From assembly GCA_031273965.1 (NCBI GenBank), contig JAISQX010000081.1:1-7158 (forward strand): a stretch of DNA of 7,158 nt. Direction: 5' to 3'. The notes beneath the pieces are model-generated. The model ran no database searches. It saw nothing but the letters and a program-made list of their open reading frames with translations, and had not been told where the DNA came from. Positions 1 to 5,236 of this stretch are shown here, piece by piece. Position numbers and translations under genes: made by a program. How positions within the stretch are numbered: the first letter of the stretch is position 1; each line of letters begins with the position of its first letter. This stretch comes from Clostridiales bacterium (GTDB lineage: Bacteria; Bacillota; Clostridia; Christensenellales; JAISNN01).

Positions 1-601
1 TGGAGAAGCTTAAATCGGTGTCTTTCGCCGTTATGCGGACTCTGTCCGTCCGATTCATAAGGGCTACCAATCCGTCCATTGCGTCGGACATTTTTTTGTA
101 ATCAAGGTTGCATACTTTAAAGTAAAAATCTTCGAATTTTTCCGTCGTCATTCCCGATTGCTGGCTCATAGCCTCCGTCGGATAGCGCAATATCACCCAC
201 TTAGTCTTCTCCACCCTTATATTATGATGTACCGGAAGAGAGTAATTTATGTCGTATATCTTCCTTTTTTTTGAATCAACGTCCGACAACTCGTATGCGT
301 TGTTTGTCCCGCGTATGCCGATATACGCGTCCATGTCTTCCATTTTGTACTTATCATACTTAGCCATAAGACACGCAAACTCTTGCGTCATATTCAGCAT
401 TATTTCACGCTTAATCCTGTCATTGCTCATCTGCACGAACGGATATCCGCCTACCGCCGTCACCTCTCGTATTATATGATTGACCAATTGAAAATCCACA
501 CTGTCGGAAAACTCTATGAGGATTTTTTCGTTCTTTTGCAAGTCGCACGAATACCGCACGAGATTTTTTGCAAGTTTTTTTTGTCTCGGATCCGAAAGCA
601 T
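1..601 (-). CDS. M29-family aminopeptidase (AmpS / aminopeptidase T type), N-terminal half, cut by window edge
   Basis: This frame is open from an ATG at 599-601 to the left edge, giving 200 codons of what is normally a protein of about 370-410 residues. The M29 family are cytoplasmic metal-dependent aminopeptidases that release N-terminal residues from peptides. Family resemblance is seen in the opening QKKLAKNLVRYSCDLQKNEK (7-26), in VTAVGGYPFVQM (47-58), in the YPTEAMSQQSGM segment (140-151) followed by EKFEDFYF (154-161), and in LMNRTDRVRI (181-190). The metal-binding Glu, His and Asp residues lie in the missing C-terminal half, so catalytic competence cannot be judged. The start is fixed by AGGAG at 608-612, six bases ahead of the ATG. 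It begins 20 bases after the PI-PLC-like gene stops and is probably co-transcribed with it. Family assignment is by remembered sequence pattern; a non-peptidase member is unlikely. Confidence 0.88.
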   Translation of the reverse strand, partial: MLSDPRQKKLAKNLVRYSCDLQKNEKILIEFSDSVDFQLVNHIIREVTAVGGYPFVQMSNDRIKREIMLNMTQEFACLMAKYDKYKMEDMDAYIGIRGTNNAYELSDVDSKKRKIYDINYSLPVHHNIRVEKTKWVILRYPTEAMSQQSGMTTEKFEDFYFKVCNLDYKKMSDAMDGLVALMNRTDRVRITAKDTDLSFS

Positions 602-607
602 ATATAT

Positions 608-612
608 CTCCT
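608..612 (-). promoter_or_regulatory. Ribosome binding site of the M29 peptidase
   Basis: AGGAG on the minus strand, six bases upstream of the ATG at 599-601. It supports that start and independent translation from a mRNA shared with the upstream gene. Confidence 0.75.
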
Positions 613-621
613 ATCGCAAGG

Positions 622-1749
622 TTATAATTGTCCGTTATATTCGTTTATTATGCCCATTATCTTATCGTTAAATCCGTCTTTCATACTGTCCGCATAATCC
701 ACTTGAAACACGGGCATAACGGATAGCCAATCCTTTATATCCGGTTGCTCGCTAAGCGAGGCGTTAAATTTGTCCGCCATATCGATAAGCGACCAAGAGA
801 GCAGCGATTGGGCTATCGAACCGAATGCAAAAGTCGGGGTCTTCTGCGCTTGATTGATGCGGAAATTCCCTTTAAATTCATTCATATTGTTCTTTAAATA
901 CTCATATTCCGTTCTTATCCCTTCCAATATTTTTTCGTCGTCGACTTGGTTGTGCCAAACCGCTCTCGGGAGGATGCCATAAGCCCAATCCGCCGTATCG
1001 TCTTTTATTACTACGGTCCCGTCGTTTTTTTGCGTCGGATAAGAGGACTCGGGCGTCAAAACGACTATCCCGGAACCGCCGTTCACCGCGTCGCTGTATC
1101 TCAAATCCTCAAGCGGCGTCGCCTTTGCGTCAAAACGTATAAAATCAACGAGTTTTTTTCCATTATATATAAAACTTTCCATATATCCGTTCAAATCGGT
1201 ATGAGTTAATTCTTTAAAATACACGTGACGCAACTCAAGAACGACAAGCTCCCCGTCCGTTTCATCCAAAAAACGCATAAAATCCTCAAGGCAAACCGAG
1301 AGCTTCACGGATATTGCCGGACCGTGGCAGATATACCATTCGCCCTTGTACTCCGCAACGCGTAAATCAAAATAACGCGCGCCTCGTTTCAGAAGCTCGT
1401 ATGCGGAAGATTTTTGAGCCGCGGAAAGCCTGCTTATTACGCCTCCGCCGACCGCGTTTATTATGCCTTTATCATTCAGAAACCCGACGATGGCTTCCGC
1501 GCCTTTTATGCCGTCGCTGTCGAAAGGCGAATCTTTCGTTATCCCGTACGAGAGCGCGTCGTGCGCCGCGAGCATGGCTATGTCCGTAACAAGCGGATCG
1601 CCGGTTATATTGTCTTTCATGATATGCGCATAATCCTTGTCGGTAAAAACATCGGACGTAAAACCTTTATCGGGCTGTCCGATAAAAAGCAACGCGGATA
1701 TTATCAGCAATATGACGCAAGACAGTATTCTTAACGTTCTTTTTAGCAT
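622..1749 (-). CDS. Exported or membrane-anchored PI-PLC X-domain-like phosphodiesterase
   Basis: This 375-residue protein resembles bacterial phosphatidylinositol-specific phospholipase C, which cleaves the glycerol-side phosphodiester of inositol phospholipids by a metal-free, two-histidine mechanism. Visible signatures are AAHDALSYG (61-69) with His63-Asp64, GARYFDLR (123-130) with Asp128 and Arg130, CHGP (141-144) with His142, ELVVLELRHVY (167-177), and a C-terminal VFQVDYAD (347-354). These match the usual order of the catalytic His/Asp, the Asp-x-Arg strand and the second catalytic His. Residues 8-23 form a hydrophobic segment after Lys3/Arg4, so the protein is exported or anchored; no clear signal peptidase site follows, and Cys11 is too early to be a good lipobox. 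GGAG at 1757-1760, seven bases upstream, supports the start. The substrate is unknown: related X-domain proteins act on other phosphodiesters or lack activity. It precedes the M29 peptidase by 20 bases. Confidence 0.8.
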   Translation of the reverse strand: MLKRTLRILSCVILLIISALLFIGQPDKGFTSDVFTDKDYAHIMKDNITGDPLVTDIAMLAAHDALSYGITKDSPFDSDGIKGAEAIVGFLNDKGIINAVGGGVISRLSAAQKSSAYELLKRGARYFDLRVAEYKGEWYICHGPAISVKLSVCLEDFMRFLDETDGELVVLELRHVYFKELTHTDLNGYMESFIYNGKKLVDFIRFDAKATPLEDLRYSDAVNGGSGIVVLTPESSYPTQKNDGTVVIKDDTADWAYGILPRAVWHNQVDDEKILEGIRTEYEYLKNNMNEFKGNFRINQAQKTPTFAFGSIAQSLLSWSLIDMADKFNASLSEQPDIKDWLSVMPVFQVDYADSMKDGFNDKIMGIINEYNGQL

Positions 1750-1756
1750 ATGTTTT

Positions 1757-1760
1757 CTCC
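1757..1760 (-). promoter_or_regulatory. Ribosome binding site of the PI-PLC-like gene
   Basis: GGAG, preceded by an A-run, lies seven bases ahead of the ATG at 1747-1749. It sits 12 bases downstream (in transcription) of the hairpin at 1773-1808. Confidence 0.7.
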
Positions 1761-1772
1761 TTTTTTAAGATA

Positions 1773-1808
1773 ATTTAGGGAAAAATCTTTTAAACTTTTT
1801 CCCTAAAT
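1773..1808 (-). repeat. Intergenic hairpin, copy 1 of a two-copy palindromic element
   Basis: A perfect 13-base inverted repeat: arm ATTTAGGGAAAAA at 1773-1785, a 10-base loop at 1786-1795, and the complementary arm at 1796-1808. It lies between rlmH and the PI-PLC-like gene, 23 bases before the latter's start codon. Neither strand has a T-run directly after the stem, so it is not a standard intrinsic terminator. On the minus strand GAAAGGG occurs at 1809-1815 right beside the stem (here with one intervening A belonging to the stem). The hairpin at 5136-5169 has the same architecture, a similar loop and the same flank. Possible roles are a dispersed palindromic repeat, a leader structure, or an operator. 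Confidence 0.75.
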
Positions 1809-1864
1809 CCCTTTCAAAACTTTTGATATTTTTTCCGCGTGTTCAAGCTTATTTCTCTATAACG

Positions 1865-1877
1865 GCGCGTTACGCGC
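1865..1877. repeat. Short GC-rich inverted repeat downstream of rlmH
   Basis: GCGCG, loop TTA, CGCGC (1865-1869 and 1873-1877) stands out in an AT-rich spacer. An outer AACG/CGTT pair can extend it with an unpaired stretch. There is no T-tract on the minus strand after it, so it is at best a weak terminator for rlmH. Confidence 0.4.
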
Positions 1878-1903
1878 TCCTCTCGTTTTTTGTTGAGATA
1901 TCT

Positions 1904-1909
1904 ATTATA
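1904..1909 (-). promoter_or_regulatory. Possible -10 box for the PI-PLC-like / M29 operon
   Basis: A perfect TATAAT on the minus strand lies just after the rlmH stop codon, 155 bases before the PI-PLC-like start. No good -35 hexamer is found 16-18 bases upstream, and no TG extension is present, so this is only a candidate. If real, both the GC-rich repeat and the hairpin at 1773-1808 would be in the mRNA leader. Confidence 0.3.
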
Positions 1910-1914
1910 TGTTG

Positions 1915-2379
1915 TCATTTATGATATTCTCTGTTGTTTATTATCATAAAAGCCCTGTATATCTGCTCTATAAGCATTACTCTGAATAAGCGATGCGGAA
2001 AAGTCATATTCCCAAAAGATATCGCTTTGTCGGCTTTTTTCAAAATCTCCTCGCTCAAACCGTTAGAGCCGCCTATTATAAAATTTATAGTTCCCGACCT
2101 CCGCATAGCGTCGCTTATGATTTTGGCGAAGCCCTCGCTGTCCCGCGTTTCGCCGCAAGGGTCTAACGCTATCGTAAAGCCCTTTCGCGTCTTTAGCCGC
2201 TCGGAAATTATCGCGCCTTCCGCCGCTTTGGTTTCCGACGGATTATTCAAATTCACGCATTCGTTCGTCTCTATACATTCCAAGCGGCAAAAAGGCGTCA
2301 GTCTTTTTGCATATTCCTCAAATGCTTCGGCAAAATACTTTTCCTTTATGTTGCCTACGGCGATTATATTTATTTTCAT
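1915..2379 (-). CDS. rlmH: 23S rRNA (pseudouridine1915-N3)-methyltransferase RlmH
   Basis: RlmH is a small SPOUT-fold enzyme that uses S-adenosylmethionine to methylate N3 of pseudouridine 1915 in helix 69 of 23S rRNA, acting on the assembled 70S ribosome as a homodimer. The 154-residue product has the family's usual length. It begins MKINIIAVGNIKEKYFAEAF, carries the SAM-loop motif FIIGGSNGLSEEI (100-112), and ends with the diagnostic block FPHRLFRVMLIEQIYRAF followed by the terminal EYHK. I chose the ATG at 2377-2379 because the family begins there; an in-frame TTG at 2392-2394 would add five residues and overlap the upstream gene. No clear Shine-Dalgarno lies close to the ATG. The start follows the CPBP protease stop by only four bases, so translational coupling is likely. 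Confidence 0.96.
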   Translation of the reverse strand: MKINIIAVGNIKEKYFAEAFEEYAKRLTPFCRLECIETNECVNLNNPSETKAAEGAIISERLKTRKGFTIALDPCGETRDSEGFAKIISDAMRRSGTINFIIGGSNGLSEEILKKADKAISFGNMTFPHRLFRVMLIEQIYRAFMIINNREYHK

Positions 2380-2383
2380 ACTT

Positions 2384-3328
2384 TTAGCGCACAATTCCCC
2401 AAATGAAAGAAAATATCGTTAAAAGCACTCCGAGCGTTATCGCTCCGGCTATTAGCGCGACGCTGCTCCCCGAAAGCGCCGCCGCATCGCGCGGATTCAT
2501 ATTTATAGGCTCTTTTATATCGAGTTTTTTTATGCCCTTCACCGTCAAATATATGCAAACGCCGACTAAAGCCAAATATATGAGCGGCGACGAAAACACC
2601 ATATCGACAAGCCCGTAAAAAGCGCCGAGCGGCGACGACGGATTTTGTATACCGTATTGCATAATTACGCTAAAAGCGTTGATGAACATGTGGATAAGAA
2701 ACGTGGACAATACGCTTCCCGTCTTTATAAATACGACGCCCATTACCAATCCGCCGACAAACGCGTACATAAACTGTTCGATATTCGTATGCATAAGCCC
2801 GAACATAAACGCGGACAAGACTATTCCCGTCATAGGTCTGTCCTTAAACGCGCCTAAGAATACGCCGCGTATCAAAAATTCCTCAAACAACGGCGGTAAA
2901 ATCGCGCTCAAAAATAACGCCAACGCAAGCTTATCCACTCCGTCGAGAATCATTCCCGCGCTATTTACAGACGTAAAGCCGAATACATTTATAATGTTCT
3001 GATTTATCCCCGCCACAAATAGATTTACAAATATCATGGCGGCGGCTATCAAAAGCACCGTCGGCAATTTGCCCTTCTCTATAGGCTTTATGCAGGCGTG
3101 CTCCACGACGTTTATCTTTGAGCCCGACAAAATCAAAATCGGAATTATTCCCAAAATCAATATTTGGCTGATAAGCGTGTAATATATGTCAATTTGATTG
3201 TCGGAAAGCTTTATAAACTCTTGATTTAAAAGCACATTCAGCGCCGTCAACAAAAGCAACGACACAAAAACCGCGAGTGACGACGCCGTCTTCGCGTCCA
3301 TTTTTTTAAAATTTACTTTTTTTATCAT
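2384..3328 (-). CDS. CPBP-family intramembrane glutamic metalloprotease homologue (CAAX/Rce1-like)
   Basis: A 314-residue polytopic membrane protein with the three motifs of the CPBP (PF02517) family, to which the eukaryotic CAAX protease Rce1 and bacterial Abi/bacteriocin-immunity proteins belong. Using the chosen start, they are EEFLIRG with Glu149, Glu150 and Arg154, FMFGLMH ending in His180, and HMFIN with His213 and Asn217. All catalytic positions are present, so an active protease is likely, but its substrate is unknown. Hydrophobic segments cover most of the chain, with extra ones before and after the core; the last (about 285-311) ends the protein. The start at 3326-3328 is preferred over the ATG at 3335-3337 because GGAG at 3338-3341 is nine bases before the former and abuts the latter. 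It lies 35 bases after the dehydrogenase and 4 before rlmH, in one probable operon. Confidence 0.9.
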   Translation of the reverse strand: MIKKVNFKKMDAKTASSLAVFVSLLLLTALNVLLNQEFIKLSDNQIDIYYTLISQILILGIIPILILSGSKINVVEHACIKPIEKGKLPTVLLIAAAMIFVNLFVAGINQNIINVFGFTSVNSAGMILDGVDKLALALFLSAILPPLFEEFLIRGVFLGAFKDRPMTGIVLSAFMFGLMHTNIEQFMYAFVGGLVMGVVFIKTGSVLSTFLIHMFINAFSVIMQYGIQNPSSPLGAFYGLVDMVFSSPLIYLALVGVCIYLTVKGIKKLDIKEPINMNPRDAAALSGSSVALIAGAITLGVLLTIFSFIWGIVR

Positions 3329-3337
3329 TATTTTCAT

Positions 3338-3341
3338 CTCC
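3338..3341 (-). promoter_or_regulatory. Ribosome binding site that decides the CPBP protease start
   Basis: GGAG directly touches one ATG (3335-3337) but is nine bases from the next in-frame ATG (3326-3328). Spacing therefore favours the second, removing three residues from the longest reading. Confidence 0.65.
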
Positions 3342-3363
3342 GAATGATTTTATTTTTTTCGGT

Positions 3364-4512
3364 TTACTTGCTGGCTTTTAAGAGTAGCTTTATCCATACT
3401 TGCTCGTCAAATTGTACGGGATTCGACAGCATAGACCCGCCGCCTATGCATTCCTTGACTATCGCCTCCGCCGCCGTTTTTATTCGCTCGTTTCTAAACG
3501 TCGCGGGAATTTTTAAAGACTCGGCAAGGCTTTTTATCGCCTTTATCGCCTTGTCCGCCATAATCTTATCCGTTCCGTCCGCTCCGGTCAAAATCCGTCC
3601 GATTTCGGCGTATTTAGCTTGAGCGCGTTCTTTGTTAAGCTCCATAACATACGGGAGAAGAATCCCGCATATAAGCCCGTGAGGAAGTCCCGTATGCGCG
3701 CCTATAGGCGACGCTAACGCATGTACCGCGCCGACTCCGCTGTTAGCTATCGCCACCCCGGATTCGTATGCGGCAAGCGCGGTTTGCTCCCTCGCGGATA
3801 GGTTCTCTCCGTCGGCGTAAGCCGCGGCGAGATACTGTATATGGTTGAGTCCGCGGCGACAATATTCATCCGTCTCATCCGTCGCCCTTACCGACGTAAA
3901 CGCTTCGATAAGCTGAGTCAAGGCGTCCATGCCGGAATTTGCCGTTACCTCTCCCGGCGCGCAAACATAAAGCGTCGGGTCTATTATAACGGTTTTTGCG
4001 ACAAGCCTTTCGTCGCGGATACTTCTCTTATATCTTTTTTCGATATTTTTTATGACAGCGTTCTTTGTCGCCTCGGCGCCCGTTCCGGCGGTCGTCGGGA
4101 CGGCGATGAACGGCAAAGGCGTATTTTCAAGCACTTTTCCGGACGGCTCCAAATAGCGCTCTATACCCCCGTCGTTTTTTAACATGCCGGAAACGGCTTT
4201 CGCCGTATCAAGAACGCTGCCGCCGCCTATCCCGACAACGCTGTCAACCGTAGGATTTCCGCGGCTGTCCCTATAGCTTTCCGTAACCTCGTCTATATAG
4301 TCCGTAATCGGCTCGCCCCCGGGATATTCTTCCGCTTCAAAGCGCACGCCTTTTAAGGTAAGCGACGCATATAGTATATCGGCGTCTTCGCCGTTAAAAA
4401 AATGCTTTCCCGCGATAATCAAACAATGCCTTCCGTATTGTCCGATGTATTTGCCCGCGGATATAAGCGCGTACTTTTTTATAATAACCTCTTTCGGTAA
4501 AATTAACGGCAT
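3364..4512 (-). CDS. Iron-containing alcohol dehydrogenase family protein, NAD(P)-dependent (group III)
   Basis: This 382-residue protein has the full length of group III metal-dependent alcohol dehydrogenases, cytoplasmic enzymes that interconvert alcohols and aldehydes with NAD(P)H. The nucleotide-binding VGIGGGSVLDTAKAVSG spans 93-109, followed by PTTAGTGAEATKNAVI (139-154), GMDALTQLIEAF (194-205) and the GVGAVHALASPIGAHTGLPHG stretch (259-279). Of the usual Asp-His-His-His metal ligands, Asp196, His264 and His278 are visible, but the second position is Gln200 rather than His. This variant occurs in some family members as I recall, so it suggests altered metal use or substrate rather than a broken gene. 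The substrate cannot be told from sequence. AAGGGG at 4521-4526 lies eight bases before the ATG. It is the first gene behind the strong promoter at 4598-4626 and leads the CPBP-rlmH operon. Confidence 0.92.
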   Translation of the reverse strand: MPLILPKEVIIKKYALISAGKYIGQYGRHCLIIAGKHFFNGEDADILYASLTLKGVRFEAEEYPGGEPITDYIDEVTESYRDSRGNPTVDSVVGIGGGSVLDTAKAVSGMLKNDGGIERYLEPSGKVLENTPLPFIAVPTTAGTGAEATKNAVIKNIEKRYKRSIRDERLVAKTVIIDPTLYVCAPGEVTANSGMDALTQLIEAFTSVRATDETDEYCRRGLNHIQYLAAAYADGENLSAREQTALAAYESGVAIANSGVGAVHALASPIGAHTGLPHGLICGILLPYVMELNKERAQAKYAEIGRILTGADGTDKIMADKAIKAIKSLAESLKIPATFRNERIKTAAEAIVKECIGGGSMLSNPVQFDEQVWIKLLLKASK

Positions 4513-4520
4513 TTCTTAAG

Positions 4521-4526
4521 CCCCTT
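4521..4526 (-). promoter_or_regulatory. Ribosome binding site of the dehydrogenase
   Basis: AAGGGG on the minus strand, eight bases from the ATG at 4510-4512. It is slightly off the AGGAGG consensus but well spaced. Confidence 0.6.
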
Positions 4527-4543
4527 TTTACGTTGTTGAACAT

Positions 4544-4565
4544 CGGAATATCAATTCCGGATCCG
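4544..4565 (-). promoter_or_regulatory. Palindromic sequences in the dehydrogenase mRNA leader
   Basis: Two overlapping dyads lie between the predicted transcription start and the ribosome binding site. CGGAAT (4544-4549), a four-base loop, and ATTCCG (4554-4559) form a short stem; CGGATCCG (4558-4565) is a perfect 8-base palindrome sharing its edge. They could be a repressor site just downstream of the promoter or a small leader hairpin. No riboswitch family is recognised. Confidence 0.4.
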
Positions 4566-4597
4566 TTTTTTGTGCCGAAAAAAATATCGATTGATTT

Positions 4598-4648
4598 ATT
4601 TTACCATATTGCAAGACATATTTCAATAGGTATTTAAAAAAATTTTGG
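4598..4648 (-). promoter_or_regulatory. Strong sigma-A-type promoter with UP-element-like tract, driving the dehydrogenase operon
   Basis: On the minus strand TTGAAA (4621-4626) and TAAAAT (4598-4603) are separated by exactly 17 bases, and TG occupies the extended -10 position. Immediately upstream, 4627-4648 contains AAAA followed by seven T and AAA, fitting the proximal half of the known UP-element consensus well. Further upstream A-tracts recur roughly every 8-10 bases to 4670, which would favour DNA bending. The predicted start is near 4591, giving a leader of about 78 bases. Confidence 0.8.
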
Positions 4649-4674
4649 TTATTTTTGGCTTTTTGCTAAAAAAA

Positions 4675-5124
4675 TCACTTTTTATCATAAAAAGGCTTGC
4701 CGAACGCTATCCCCGCTTCGCCGGAAGCCAACCCCGTTTCAATGATGATCGGCGGCATAAGCATGTCGGGATTCGCGTTCTTTTGCCTCGCAAAAGATAA
4801 CCTTATTCCCGTTTTCCCGTCCTGCCTCTGCGACGGAATAGGCTTCATGCGCGCAAAACAGGATATCTCCGCAAGTTTAAACTCCCGACTTTTCGCAAGG
4901 CGAAGATACGCGCTTTTTAACGTCACGCCGTTTACTATGTGCCGCATAAAATAATCGACTGCGGAAACGTCGGCGGCGTCAAGTCTTTTTAAATATTCCG
5001 CGCATTCCTCACAAACGAAAAGGTCTCCGCTTTCGCCGAGATTTTCGCGTTCCTTCAAAAAATTTTTGCTCTCTTCAAACCCTCGTCCGCAAAAATCACA
5101 AAAATACATAGCCGGTTTAGTCAT
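4675..5124 (-). CDS. Small protein with ClpX-like C4 zinc finger, function unknown
   Basis: I do not recognise this 149-residue protein as a named family. Its N-terminus has two CxxC pairs, Cys9/Cys12 and Cys38/Cys41, in the contexts YFCDFCGRGF and LFVCEECAEYL. This resembles the zinc-binding domain at the start of ClpX and of other treble-clef-like zinc ribbons, though the spacing of 25 residues between pairs is longer than in ClpX. There is no AAA+ domain. The rest (about 50-149) is soluble, lysine/arginine-rich in the middle and ends with a glycine-rich strand-like segment; no catalytic motif is seen. A protein-protein or nucleic-acid binding adaptor is possible but is inference. The ATG at 5122-5124 has no Shine-Dalgarno in the 11 bases before the hairpin at 5136-5169; an alternative ATG at 5107-5109 also lacks one. 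It stands alone, 112 and 162 bases from its neighbours. Confidence 0.72.
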   Translation of the reverse strand: MTKPAMYFCDFCGRGFEESKNFLKERENLGESGDLFVCEECAEYLKRLDAADVSAVDYFMRHIVNGVTLKSAYLRLAKSREFKLAEISCFARMKPIPSQRQDGKTGIRLSFARQKNANPDMLMPPIIIETGLASGEAGIAFGKPFYDKK

Positions 5125-5135
5125 AAAATTTTTAT

Positions 5136-5169
5136 TTGGTGAAAATCTTTAAAATGCCTTTTTCACCAA
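5136..5169 (-). repeat. Intergenic hairpin, copy 2 of the palindromic element
   Basis: A perfect 10-base inverted repeat, TTGGTGAAAA at 5136-5145 and TTTTCACCAA at 5160-5169, with a 14-base loop. It ends 11 bases before the start codon of the zinc-finger gene. GAAAGGG on the minus strand (5170-5176) abuts its base, as at copy 1. The loop core TCTTTAAAA resembles TCTTTTAAA in copy 1, while the stem differs at paired positions. There is no T-tract on either side. Confidence 0.75.
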
Positions 5170-5236
5170 CCCTTTCTAAGCTTTCACATTTAATATCCGT
5201 ACGCTTACGCTTGCGTCTCCCAATCCAAAATCACGC

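Noticed and set aside
249..697. Plus-strand reading frames across the left-hand gene
   Set aside because: They are antisense to the M29 peptidase frame, have no ribosome binding site and encode no recognisable motif.
1773..1808. Hairpin as an intrinsic terminator for rlmH
   Set aside because: The stem is followed on the minus strand by TATCTTAAAA, not a T-tract, and it is 107 bases past the stop codon.
2380..2394. TTG start adding five residues (MCAKS) to RlmH
   Set aside because: The family begins at the downstream ATG, the extension overlaps the previous gene, and GGGG lies only two bases from the TTG.
1934..2422. Plus-strand 162-codon frame opposite rlmH
   Set aside because: It mirrors RlmH, whose motifs on the minus strand are unmistakable; the plus-strand product shows no family features.
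5197..5220. Repeated ACGCTT/GCGT units between mutase and zinc-finger genes, considered as a CRISPR or iteron-like array
   Set aside because: Only two or three 6-base units in one short stretch; no regular spacers and no replication or cas genes nearby.
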